From the NCBI RefSeq assembly GCF_003286415.2, contig NZ_CP043450.1, positions 3,100,001-3,164,000 of the forward strand: DNA of 64,000 nucleotides, read 5' to 3'. The notes beneath the pieces were generated by a model that saw nothing but the letters and a program-made list of their open reading frames with translations, ran no database searches and was not told the origin of the DNA. This DNA comes from Mucilaginibacter rubeus. Its GTDB lineage: Bacteria; Bacteroidota; Bacteroidia; Sphingobacteriales; Sphingobacteriaceae. The position numbers and the translations under genes are program-made. Below, piece after piece: positions 19,692-27,658 of this stretch. Position 1 is the stretch's first letter, and each line of letters begins with the position of its first letter.

Positions 19692-21830
19692 TCAATTAAT
19701 CACCTGCCAGTTTTTAATGATATATCTGCTGCTTTTGAATTTTCCGGTACGCTTAACCTCTCCTTTGTTCTTATTCCAAACAAGGTTTACGGTATTGTAA
19801 GTTCCGTTCTCGTAGTTAAAAGTCAGGCCGTCATCTTCAAATAAAGAAGCTTTGTTTCCATTGCCGTACACATAGCAGGTAATTTCAAATTTGGTATTGG
19901 GTGCAACAAACTCTACCGGTTTAGCCAACGGCAAAATGGTTCCGGCTTTAATGAATATAGGCAGTTGGGTAAGGCTGGGTTTTATGGTATAAGATTTGCC
20001 TCCCTCGTACTTTTGATTGGTATTATAATCATACCATACACCTTCGGGCAAATAAACCTGGCGCTCATCCATCTTTTCGGTCAAGGGAGCGGCCAGAATA
20101 TCGTTGCCAATCATGTACTCATCTGATAAGTTGAACGTATTTTTGTCCTGTGGATAATCCATTACCAAAGCCCTGAATGGCGGGATGCCTTTAAAATGAT
20201 AATCGGCGAAGGCATTGTACAGGTATGGGATCAGGCTCATCCTAAAGTTCAGCAGCTTGCGGATATCTCCTTCAACTTCCTTAGCATTGTCCATCAGCTC
20301 GCCTTTGTTATTCTTTTCCCTGTTGATCTGCAGCCAGGGCGGATTTTGCAGGTACCACGAATTATACAGCGTTTGTGCCGAAAGCACCGCCGTTTGACTG
20401 CGGCGCATAAAATCTTTTATAGAGTTAGATTCACGTACCTCAGGCGACCAGATCATACCCGCAAAACCGGAGTTAAGGATCATGCGGATATATTCGTCAT
20501 GCAGATAGGTATCGCTGTATAAAGCTGCCGGATATGATGAAGCAAAGGTGTTTGAAGCCCGAACATCCAAATAAGTACGCTGATTTAATTTTTTATAAAT
20601 GCTATAGATCGTTTTCTGATAAAGCAGGCCAAAAAGCTGGTGCATCTGCTCGCCATCAATACCTGACGGAAACTGGCTAAGCTCCGGAAAGCTCCAGGCC
20701 CCGCTTCCGAAAGCAATGTTTGAGTTGTCACACTCATCCATTTTAAAACCCGAAATTCCAGGTTGCACAAAAGTCTGCTTGTGATAATCAGCAAACAGGT
20801 TACTTGCTGAGGTATCGGCAAAATCAGGAACAAGGCCATTCCAAACCAGGTAATTACCCGCCTTATTTTTTAAAGGCTCATACAATGGCGATTTTGGTGA
20901 TACAAAGGCATGCTCCCACAGGTTGATATGAAAACCCTTGTTTTTCATGGAATCAATAAATTCATTGGGCGTAGGGAAAAAGCTTTTGTTCCATACGTAA
21001 GAGCATGAGTAGGAAGCGGTTTGCCAGCGTGGCTCCAGGCCCAAAACATCGCAGGGGATATGATTATCGCGAAAGTAAGCAGCCATTTTATCAACCTGAT
21101 ACTGGTTAAAATCCGCTTTAACACGATACTTTACACCCAGCCCCCATATGGCAGGCAAGGCTCCTCCGCCCGAAAACAGGTTATAACGCTGTACCGCGGT
21201 TTTCAAATCGGGTCCATCAAAAACAAATACCTCAATCCCTTTGGCGCCGAGAATATCAACCGTTACAGATCCCGAAGCTTTATTATCGCTTTTATATAAT
21301 TCCTCAACCGAATTACCGCCGTTACTTTCTTTGCCGTCGTTTTTGCTTTTATTAAGCTTGGAGGTATTGCCACAATAAAAAGTAGCATAACGGGAAGTGT
21401 TGATTAAAATGCCGTACCCTTTGCTTGAAACGTAAAAGGTTGTGGGGCCGTGCGTATAACCCAGATCATTCAGCGGGTTATCATTAACAATGGGACGTTT
21501 CTTTAATCCCCGCTGATTAAACGAGCCTATCTGCATCCCAAATCCATACAATTGCTCGGTGTCATCTAAGGGCACCTCCACTACTACTCCCCTGTCATTA
21601 ATCTTTATTTTGATATCGTCGACACTAAAAGGCAGCTTTCCGGCAGGCAACTCACTCAAGGCCGCGCTCATAGGCTGTTCGCTGCAAAAACTATAAGGCG
21701 TAAACTTATCAATAGTTCCTGAAGTGACTTTCTGAACACCTGCCGCCAATTGCATGGTTTGACTATAGGCGTTAAAGGCTATTACGTTAAAACAGCTGGC
21801 TAACACTGCCAAACAGATAAAATTTCTCAT
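19692..21830 (-). CDS. Secreted GH31 alpha-glycosidase
   Basis: A 712-residue enzyme with a signal peptide (to about residue 24, NAYSQ). GH31 members cleave alpha-glucosides, alpha-xylosides or related links by a retaining mechanism. The N-terminal galactose-mutarotase-like domain includes LYGFGMQIGSFNQRG. The barrel has GVKYRVKADFNQYQVDKMAAY and the nucleophile Asp in ISGFKMDECDN (about residue 365). A later RASNTFASSYPAALYSD segment is in the place of the acid/base region. The C-terminal beta domain ends normally. The substrate is not clear; GFKMDE-type members include xylosidases and other specificities. It lies convergent to the GH2 gene. Confidence 0.9.
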   Translation of the reverse strand: MRNFICLAVLASCFNVIAFNAYSQTMQLAAGVQKVTSGTIDKFTPYSFCSEQPMSAALSELPAGKLPFSVDDIKIKINDRGVVVEVPLDDTEQLYGFGMQIGSFNQRGLKKRPIVNDNPLNDLGYTHGPTTFYVSSKGYGILINTSRYATFYCGNTSKLNKSKNDGKESNGGNSVEELYKSDNKASGSVTVDILGAKGIEVFVFDGPDLKTAVQRYNLFSGGGALPAIWGLGVKYRVKADFNQYQVDKMAAYFRDNHIPCDVLGLEPRWQTASYSCSYVWNKSFFPTPNEFIDSMKNKGFHINLWEHAFVSPKSPLYEPLKNKAGNYLVWNGLVPDFADTSASNLFADYHKQTFVQPGISGFKMDECDNSNIAFGSGAWSFPELSQFPSGIDGEQMHQLFGLLYQKTIYSIYKKLNQRTYLDVRASNTFASSYPAALYSDTYLHDEYIRMILNSGFAGMIWSPEVRESNSIKDFMRRSQTAVLSAQTLYNSWYLQNPPWLQINREKNNKGELMDNAKEVEGDIRKLLNFRMSLIPYLYNAFADYHFKGIPPFRALVMDYPQDKNTFNLSDEYMIGNDILAAPLTEKMDERQVYLPEGVWYDYNTNQKYEGGKSYTIKPSLTQLPIFIKAGTILPLAKPVEFVAPNTKFEITCYVYGNGNKASLFEDDGLTFNYENGTYNTVNLVWNKNKGEVKRTGKFKSSRYIIKNWQVIN

Positions 21831-22018
21831 CGATGTAGAAGATCTAAAATTAAAGGGCGCTTGCTTAAATACTTATTTATTGATTACTGCCTTTCCTGAT
21901 CCAAACTTCATAAGGAGAGCCGGATTGCCTGTTACCCAAGGTATAAAAAGGCACCGCTGTTATGCCCACACAAGGTAAGTATTATCTGTCATTAGTACAA
22001 TTACCCAATTTTAAACAT

Positions 22019-22050
22019 GGACTGACTAAAGCCTCAACCTTAGCCAGTCC
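22019..22050 (-). terminator. Hairpin after fbp
   Basis: GGACTGACTAA (22019-22029) and TTAGCCAGTCC (22040-22050) form an 11-bp stem with one mismatch and a 10-nt loop, 25 bp after the fbp stop. On the minus strand it is followed by a moderately T-rich stretch. It probably ends the ppsA-fbp transcript. Confidence 0.6.
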
Positions 22051-22074
22051 TTAATAGTTAATTATAATAATCAG

Positions 22075-23094
22075 TCAACTTTGGTACACTTCGCTATATA
22101 ACTCTATCATCTCCATGGCTTTTTTTACCATAGCTTTTGAGCCGATAAATAAGGCCGAACGCTGATGAAGTCCCCTTACTTCGAGATCAAGGATTCTTGT
22201 TTGCCCGTCAGATGCCACCCCACCAGCCTGCTCTATGATCATGGCCATGGGATTACATTCGTAAACCAGCCGCAATTTTCCATTTGGGGCGCCAATCATG
22301 GGTGGATAAATGAAGATGCCACCTTTAATCAGGTTTCTGTGAAAATCAGCAACCAAAGAGCCGATGTATCTTGAACTATATGGCCGACCGGTGGGCTGAT
22401 CTTCTTCCTGGCAATACCTGATGTATTGTTTGACGCTTTCAGGAAAACGGTTATAATTCCCCTCGTTCACAGAATAGATCCTGCCCTGATCCGGGATCAT
22501 CATATCAGGGTACGACAGGCAGAATTCGCCTAAAAAGGGATCCAGCGTAAATCCGTTCACCCCGTTTCCGGTGGTATAGACAAGCATGGTCGAAGAGCCA
22601 TATATAACATAACCTGCTGCAACCTGCTGATTTCCGTCCTGGAGCAAATCATGCGGCTTTATTGCACTGCTATTAACGCGCCGATAAATGGAAAATATCG
22701 TTCCGACTCCAACATTTACGTCAATATTTGAAGAGCCGTCCAGCGGATCAATAGCTACTATATAGCTTCCTTTTCCCGGTAACGGTGAATCAAATATGAC
22801 AGGCTCATCGTTTTCTTCGGAAACAACAGCACTACATTCACTTCCTCTTTTTAGTGCGGTTATAAACTGTTCATTGGCATAAACATCCAGGCGCTGCTGG
22901 CATTCGCCCTGAATGTTTACGCAATCAGTTTCTCCTAATACTCCTGCAAGCCCAGCCCTGTTGATTTCCCGGTTCACCACTTTCGCGGCTATGCCGAGAT
23001 CCCTTAACAAGCGCGACAACTCACCTTTGGCATTAGGAAAATCAGCCTGTTTTTCAATAATAAACTGGTCTAAAGTTTTGAATTGTGGTTTCAT
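22075..23094 (-). CDS. fbp: Class 1 fructose-1,6-bisphosphatase
   Basis: A 339-residue cytoplasmic enzyme converting fructose 1,6-bisphosphate to fructose 6-phosphate, an irreversible step of gluconeogenesis. The metal-binding motif [20 protein letters not shown] (about residues 112-131) and the substrate loops [11 protein letters not shown] and [20 protein letters not shown] are canonical for class 1. Length is normal. It begins 24 bp after the ppsA stop on the same strand, so the two gluconeogenic genes form an operon, ended by the hairpin at 22019. Confidence 0.95.
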   Translation of the reverse strand: MKPQFKTLDQFIIEKQADFPNAKGELSRLLRDLGIAAKVVNREINRAGLAGVLGETDCVNIQGECQQRLDVYANEQFITALKRGSECSAVVSEENDEPVIFDSPLPGKGSYIVAIDPLDGSSNIDVNVGVGTIFSIYRRVNSSAIKPHDLLQDGNQQVAAGYVIYGSSTMLVYTTGNGVNGFTLDPFLGEFCLSYPDMMIPDQGRIYSVNEGNYNRFPESVKQYIRYCQEEDQPTGRPYSSRYIGSLVADFHRNLIKGGIFIYPPMIGAPNGKLRLVYECNPMAMIIEQAGGVASDGQTRILDLEVRGLHQRSALFIGSKAMVKKAMEMIELYSEVYQS

Positions 23095-23118
23095 TACTGT
23101 TTCTTTTTTGATGTACGC

Positions 23119-25578
23119 TCAGAAAATAGGTTCAGGAACCGGCTCATTTAGCTTGCTTTGACTGGTTTCGGCGGCGCTAATCACTTTTACCGTTTTCATA
23201 AAAGAATCAGGAGTTACCGAGATACTACCTATCCCCTCTTCGGTAAGGAAGCGGGCGAAGTCGGGGAAATCAGATGGCCCCTGACCGCAGATCCCTACTT
23301 TAACATTCATATCCCGGGCAGTGCGGATGAGCGATGAGATCATGGTTTTTACAGCTTCGTTACGCTCATTATAGAGGCCGGCAACCAGGGCAGAATCCCT
23401 GTCGAGCCCGAGCACCAGTTGCGTAAGATCATTTGAGCCTATCGAAAACCCGTCAATGTATTTACCAAACTCCTGCGCAAGGATAATATTGGAGGGTAAT
23501 TCGGCCATGAGATAAACCTCCAAACCTTCGTCACCACGTTTTAACCCGTACGCTTCCATGGTTTCGTAAACTTTCAGCAGTTCTCCAACGGTGCGACAGA
23601 ATGGGATCATGACAGTAACATTGCTGAGCCCCATTACCTCCCTCACTTTCCGTATGGCTTTACATTCCATACCGAAAGCCTCCCGGTAAGCATCTGAATA
23701 ATACCTTGAAGCCCCGCGCCAGCCTATCATCGGGTTCTCCTCTTCAGGTTCAAAATATTTACCACCGGGCATGTTGGCATATTCGTTTGTCTTAAAATCA
23801 GAGAAACGGACAATCACCCTGTTGGGATAAAAAGCAGCAGCTATCCTGGCTATGCCATATGATAATTTTTCGATAAAAAATTCTTCGCCATTGGCATATC
23901 CCCTGGTTTGCGCTGCTATATAGCTGCTAAGTTCAGCGTCGCCAATGCTTTCATGCTTAAGTAAAGCCATAGGGTGTACCTTAATATAATTATTGATAAT
24001 AAACTCCTCGCGGGCTAAACCTACGCCCTGACTTGGGTAACTGGCATAATGAAAGGCCATTTCGGGCGAGGCTACATTCATCATTAACGGTGTTTTAATT
24101 GCGGGCAAGGAGGTAAACTTTTGCTCCGTTTTTTCATAAGCTATGATCCCGTCGTAAATAATCCCGGCCTCTCCTTCGGCACATGAGGCCGTGATATCCA
24201 TTCCTGTTTTTAAAATAGCTGTAGCGTTTTCGCAGCCAACAATGGCCGGTACGCCCAACTCACGGGCAACAATAGCGGCATGGCAGGTTCTGCCCCCTTT
24301 GTTGGTGATAATAGCGGCCGCCTTTTTCATAACGGGCTCCCAATCCGGGTCGGTCATGTCAGTAACCATGATATCACCTTCCTTGAAATCGATGTGTTGA
24401 ATTCCCGCCCTGTCCAGGCCCTCCAATAAATGAACTTTTCCGGCGGCTATTTTATCACCAACGGCAATCCCCTTGAGCAAAATCTTTTCATGACGGCTTT
24501 CATCATGTATTTGATAGGCAACTACCGAACCTACTTCCCGGCGCGAATGAATTGTTTCTGGCCTGGCTTGTACAATGAAGAGCTCGCCAGAGATCCCGTC
24601 AACCGCCCATTCAATATCCATGGGACACCATTTCTTTTTAAGGACAGAATAATAATCCTCAATAATGGCAACCCAACGGCTTAATTCAATAATCTGATCA
24701 TCATTGAGACAGAATGACGCGGCTTCGGAAGCAGAAACAGGAACCACCCTGACCGGTTCAGCAGCCGTTGTTCCGTAAACCATTTTCTGATGTTTTTGCC
24801 CAAGTTTTTTTTCTATGATGGAGCTAAAACCTCGTTTCAGCAAAGGTTTAAACACGATAAACTCATCGGGATTTACCGAGCCCTGAACAATCATTTCACC
24901 CAAACCATAAGAGCCGTTGATGACAATAACATCTTTGAAACCACTTTCTGTATCCAGGGAGAAGGCGACACCAGACATCCCGAGGTCGGACCGTACCATT
25001 TTTTGGATACAAACAGAAAGCCCCACCTGGAAATGATCATATCCAAACATTTTACGATAACTGATAGCCCTATCCGTAAACAGCGACGCAAAACAGTTTT
25101 TGACCGCTTTTAATACATTCTCGATACCGCTAATGTTCAGGTAGGTATCCTGTTGCCCGGCAAAAGAAGCATCGGGCAAATCTTCGGCGGTTGCAGAAGA
25201 ACGGACTGCGACATCAACATTTTCCTGCCGGTACTGTAAACAAAGTTGTTTATACCCCGCGCTTATTTGCGAAGTCATTTCGTCAGGAAAATTACCATCG
25301 CTGATCAGTGTTCTGATAGCTAATCCGCATGCTGCCAGTTGCTGCAGGTTATCTGTATCTGTGGCGTTGATCCTCTCACGGATCACGTTATCCAGATGGT
25401 TGAATGTTATAAACCGATGATAAGCAGAAGCTGTAATAATGAATCCATCCGGAATCCGGATACCTGACGGAGCAAGGTTTTGAAGCATTTCGCCGAGAGA
25501 TGCATTTTTACCGCCAACTGCCTCAATATCCCTGATAGCGGCTTCCGCTAACCTGAGGGTGAATTTTTCCTGCTGCAT
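23119..25578 (-). CDS. ppsA: Phosphoenolpyruvate synthase
   Basis: An 819-residue cytoplasmic enzyme making phosphoenolpyruvate from pyruvate and ATP. Domains in order: the ATP-grasp nucleotide-binding domain (VGGKNASLGEML at residues 21-32, SSATAEDLPDASFAGQQDTY), the swivelling phosphohistidine domain with GGRTCHAAIVARELG (catalytic His about residue 430) and the C-terminal PEP/pyruvate barrel with ENPMIGWRGASRYY, GSNDLTQLVLGLDRDS and VGICGQGPSDFPDF (catalytic Cys). Length is normal for PEP synthase. It is the first gene of the ppsA-fbp operon, and is divergent from an AraC-type regulator gene only 121 bp away. Confidence 0.95.
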   Translation of the reverse strand: MQQEKFTLRLAEAAIRDIEAVGGKNASLGEMLQNLAPSGIRIPDGFIITASAYHRFITFNHLDNVIRERINATDTDNLQQLAACGLAIRTLISDGNFPDEMTSQISAGYKQLCLQYRQENVDVAVRSSATAEDLPDASFAGQQDTYLNISGIENVLKAVKNCFASLFTDRAISYRKMFGYDHFQVGLSVCIQKMVRSDLGMSGVAFSLDTESGFKDVIVINGSYGLGEMIVQGSVNPDEFIVFKPLLKRGFSSIIEKKLGQKHQKMVYGTTAAEPVRVVPVSASEAASFCLNDDQIIELSRWVAIIEDYYSVLKKKWCPMDIEWAVDGISGELFIVQARPETIHSRREVGSVVAYQIHDESRHEKILLKGIAVGDKIAAGKVHLLEGLDRAGIQHIDFKEGDIMVTDMTDPDWEPVMKKAAAIITNKGGRTCHAAIVARELGVPAIVGCENATAILKTGMDITASCAEGEAGIIYDGIIAYEKTEQKFTSLPAIKTPLMMNVASPEMAFHYASYPSQGVGLAREEFIINNYIKVHPMALLKHESIGDAELSSYIAAQTRGYANGEEFFIEKLSYGIARIAAAFYPNRVIVRFSDFKTNEYANMPGGKYFEPEEENPMIGWRGASRYYSDAYREAFGMECKAIRKVREVMGLSNVTVMIPFCRTVGELLKVYETMEAYGLKRGDEGLEVYLMAELPSNIILAQEFGKYIDGFSIGSNDLTQLVLGLDRDSALVAGLYNERNEAVKTMISSLIRTARDMNVKVGICGQGPSDFPDFARFLTEEGIGSISVTPDSFMKTVKVISAAETSQSKLNEPVPEPIF

Positions 25579-25699
25579 AATGTTTGTTTTTTTAGTAAAG
25601 GTATTTTGGCAGCAATGGAGTACATGTGTAAATCTTATTTAAAAATGATACTATATTATCCTTATATTGAACACAATTAAGATATTCATATAATATAAC

Positions 25700-26599
25700 A
25701 TGGATTTTATCTTTAGCAGAATTTCAGGCAATAGTGAACAGTCCTTCAGTTTGAAAGAGTCGTCGCTTTATCATGGCTTGAATGACCTGCACGCCCACAA
25801 TGAGGTGGAATTGATTTATGTTATAGAAGGAAAGGGTACCATCATGATCCATGAAAAAATTGAACAGATTGTGGGTGGCACGATGATCATGATTGGAAGC
25901 AATGTTCCGCACATGCTGCGGTTTGAATCGTTTGCGTATCTGAAACCTTTAACCAAAATGGGAAAGTATGAATTGCCTGTGCGGCTGCTTACCTTACACT
26001 TTAATCGCGACACTTTCGGCAACACCTTTATGGCCCTCCCCGAAAATTACCTGATCAATCAATTGTTCGCCGATTGTATGAATGGCCTGGTTATCCATCC
26101 TAATGAACATCCAACGATCCTCGCCCGGCTAAGAGAGCTGATGAATGCACCCAAGTATGACCACTTACCTTTACTAATGAGGTTATTTAATGGCATAGCC
26201 CTTAGTCAGCAGCATACCAGTTTTACCTCTGCCCCTTCCGTCAATACTTACAATAAGTTGGATGAACAGCGGCTGACTAAAATTTACCTATACACCCTGA
26301 ATAATTTCACCAAAACCATCAAGCTTAAGGAGGTAGCGGCCATTATTTACATGAGCCCAAACGCGTTTTGTAAATACTTCAGAAACCTTACCCAAAAAAG
26401 CTACTTTGAGTTTTTGCTGGAGGTAAAAATAAACTATGCATGCCGCTTGCTTAAAGAAACCGACTACAGCATGGTTGTAGTTTGCTATGATTCGGGCTTT
26501 AGTAACCACTCTAATTTCAACAGGCATTTTAAGAAGATAACAGGACAAACACCGTTAGAATATAGAAAGACGAACCAACGTTCAATTACAACATTATGA
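25700..26599 (+). CDS. AraC family regulator with cupin sensor domain
   Basis: A 299-residue transcription factor. The N-terminal cupin-like sensor (HAHNEVELIYV-type: LHAHNEVELIYVIEGKGT) is followed by a C-terminal AraC domain with two helix-turn-helix motifs: KLKEVAAIIYMSPNAFCKYF and DSGFSNHSNFNRHFKKITGQ, ending TPLEYRK. Proteins of this build usually respond to sugars or catabolites. Because it is divergent from ppsA-fbp it may control gluconeogenesis, but this is inferred from position only. Its stop codon lies inside the left 10-bp repeat that flanks the MITE-like element. Confidence 0.93.
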   Translation: MDFIFSRISGNSEQSFSLKESSLYHGLNDLHAHNEVELIYVIEGKGTIMIHEKIEQIVGGTMIMIGSNVPHMLRFESFAYLKPLTKMGKYELPVRLLTLHFNRDTFGNTFMALPENYLINQLFADCMNGLVIHPNEHPTILARLRELMNAPKYDHLPLLMRLFNGIALSQQHTSFTSAPSVNTYNKLDEQRLTKIYLYTLNNFTKTIKLKEVAAIIYMSPNAFCKYFRNLTQKSYFEFLLEVKINYACRLLKETDYSMVVVCYDSGFSNHSNFNRHFKKITGQTPLEYRKTNQRSITTL

Positions 26600-26810
26600 C
26601 GTACTGGGAAATCGCTTTTAAAATAGGAGGCTCCTACAGAGCCCGGATATTGGGCTAATACATTGCTATAAACACGGAACTCCTAACGGAGTTATAAAAG
26701 CCCCCCAGACGGGTAACGTGTTTATAGTGTTAAATTGAAAGAATTTACGGGCTTCATAGGAGCCACGTATCGCCAATTTGTTAAAAGCGATTTCCCTGGC
26801 ATGACGTACT
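26596..26810. mobile_element. MITE-like nested-palindrome element with flanking direct repeats
   Basis: A non-coding unit of about 195 bp (26606-26800) is flanked by the direct repeat ATGACGTACT (26596-26605 and 26801-26810), which looks like a target-site duplication. Inside are terminal inverted repeats GGGAAATCGCTTTTA (26606-26620) and its exact complement (26782-26796). Nested within are GGCTCCTA/TAGGAGCC (26629, 26757), CTATAAACACG/CGTGTTTATAG (26666, 26717) and a self-complementary AACTCCTAACGGAGTT. It encodes no transposase. Relatives lie at 61091-61378 and 61486-61630. It begins inside the last codons of the AraC gene but leaves its stop intact. Confidence 0.7.
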
Positions 26811-26881
26811 AATAGTCCACTCGTTATTGAAAAAACCTTTAATTTGCAGGAGCTTAAACAAGCATGTATCTGAAGAATCAA

Positions 26882-27508
26882 TCATAAGCTTCTTTCCCAT
26901 TCTACAGGCTCGGGGAAGAGTTTTTTATACTCTTCTGCTCCAAATTGATCTACGAAATGCGACCATTGAATAATATAGTCTTCGCCCCAACCCATCCCCC
27001 AGAACATCCCACCTCTGTCACAATTTGGAAATGCAATCCAGGGCGGAAAGATCAAATCCGGATCTTTTGAAACTTCAAACAATTGCGCCCTTACACGCAT
27101 TAAAATTTGACCGAGCATATTTTTACCAGCACCATCTCCCTTATCAGCCCAATAGTCATCAGCAGAATTGTGGTATATTATCGTTGCGTCACCTGTTTCC
27201 ACCAAGATCTTTTTTAATTCATTATGCTGAAAAAATTTCGCTTTTACTGCCTTTAGCATAACTGAATCTTTCACTTCCTCCCAATCTGATCTCAGCTTAC
27301 TTCCAAGATTCGACGCTTGGTCAACAGCTTCCCAGGGAGACTTTGTCGCCTTAATCCGATCCCATAAATTAACATCTTCAAACTTCATTGATTGAAAATA
27401 ATGTTCGGCTGTTGGCCATATTTCATTGAGCAGAATAATCGGCATTGAGTAAAAATTAGAAAACTCGCCATAAGGTTCCGATGGCTTGCAAAATTTTATT
27501 TCTGTCAT
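26882..27508 (-). CDS. NADAR domain protein (YbiA-like N-glycosidase)
   Basis: A 208-residue cytoplasmic protein of the NADAR/YbiA/DUF1768 family. Visible family features are the start KFCKPSEPYGEFSNFYSMPI, WPTAEHYFQSMKF, MLKAVKAKFFQHNELKKILVETGDATIIYHNSADDYWADKGDG, GKNMLGQILMRVR (given here in parts of the whole). YbiA-type members cleave N-glycosidic bonds of reactive riboflavin intermediates; other NADAR proteins act on ADP-ribosylated nucleobases. About 50 residues follow the core (PPWIAFPNCDRGGMFWGMGW), a C-terminal extension of unknown role. It is transcribed alone, next to the MITE-like element. Confidence 0.85.
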   Translation of the reverse strand: MTEIKFCKPSEPYGEFSNFYSMPIILLNEIWPTAEHYFQSMKFEDVNLWDRIKATKSPWEAVDQASNLGSKLRSDWEEVKDSVMLKAVKAKFFQHNELKKILVETGDATIIYHNSADDYWADKGDGAGKNMLGQILMRVRAQLFEVSKDPDLIFPPWIAFPNCDRGGMFWGMGWGEDYIIQWSHFVDQFGAEEYKKLFPEPVEWERSL

Positions 27509-27658
27509 GATTTGTTCAATGGATTGAGCCTGCTATTCAAATTAACAATAGTAATAAATATTACTTACTTCGCAACTTTCGTTTACACACAATCGCTCAC
27601 TTTATTTAAATGTAAATTTTCCCTGTAACTATATTGTCCAAAGCATGGTCTTATAGGA

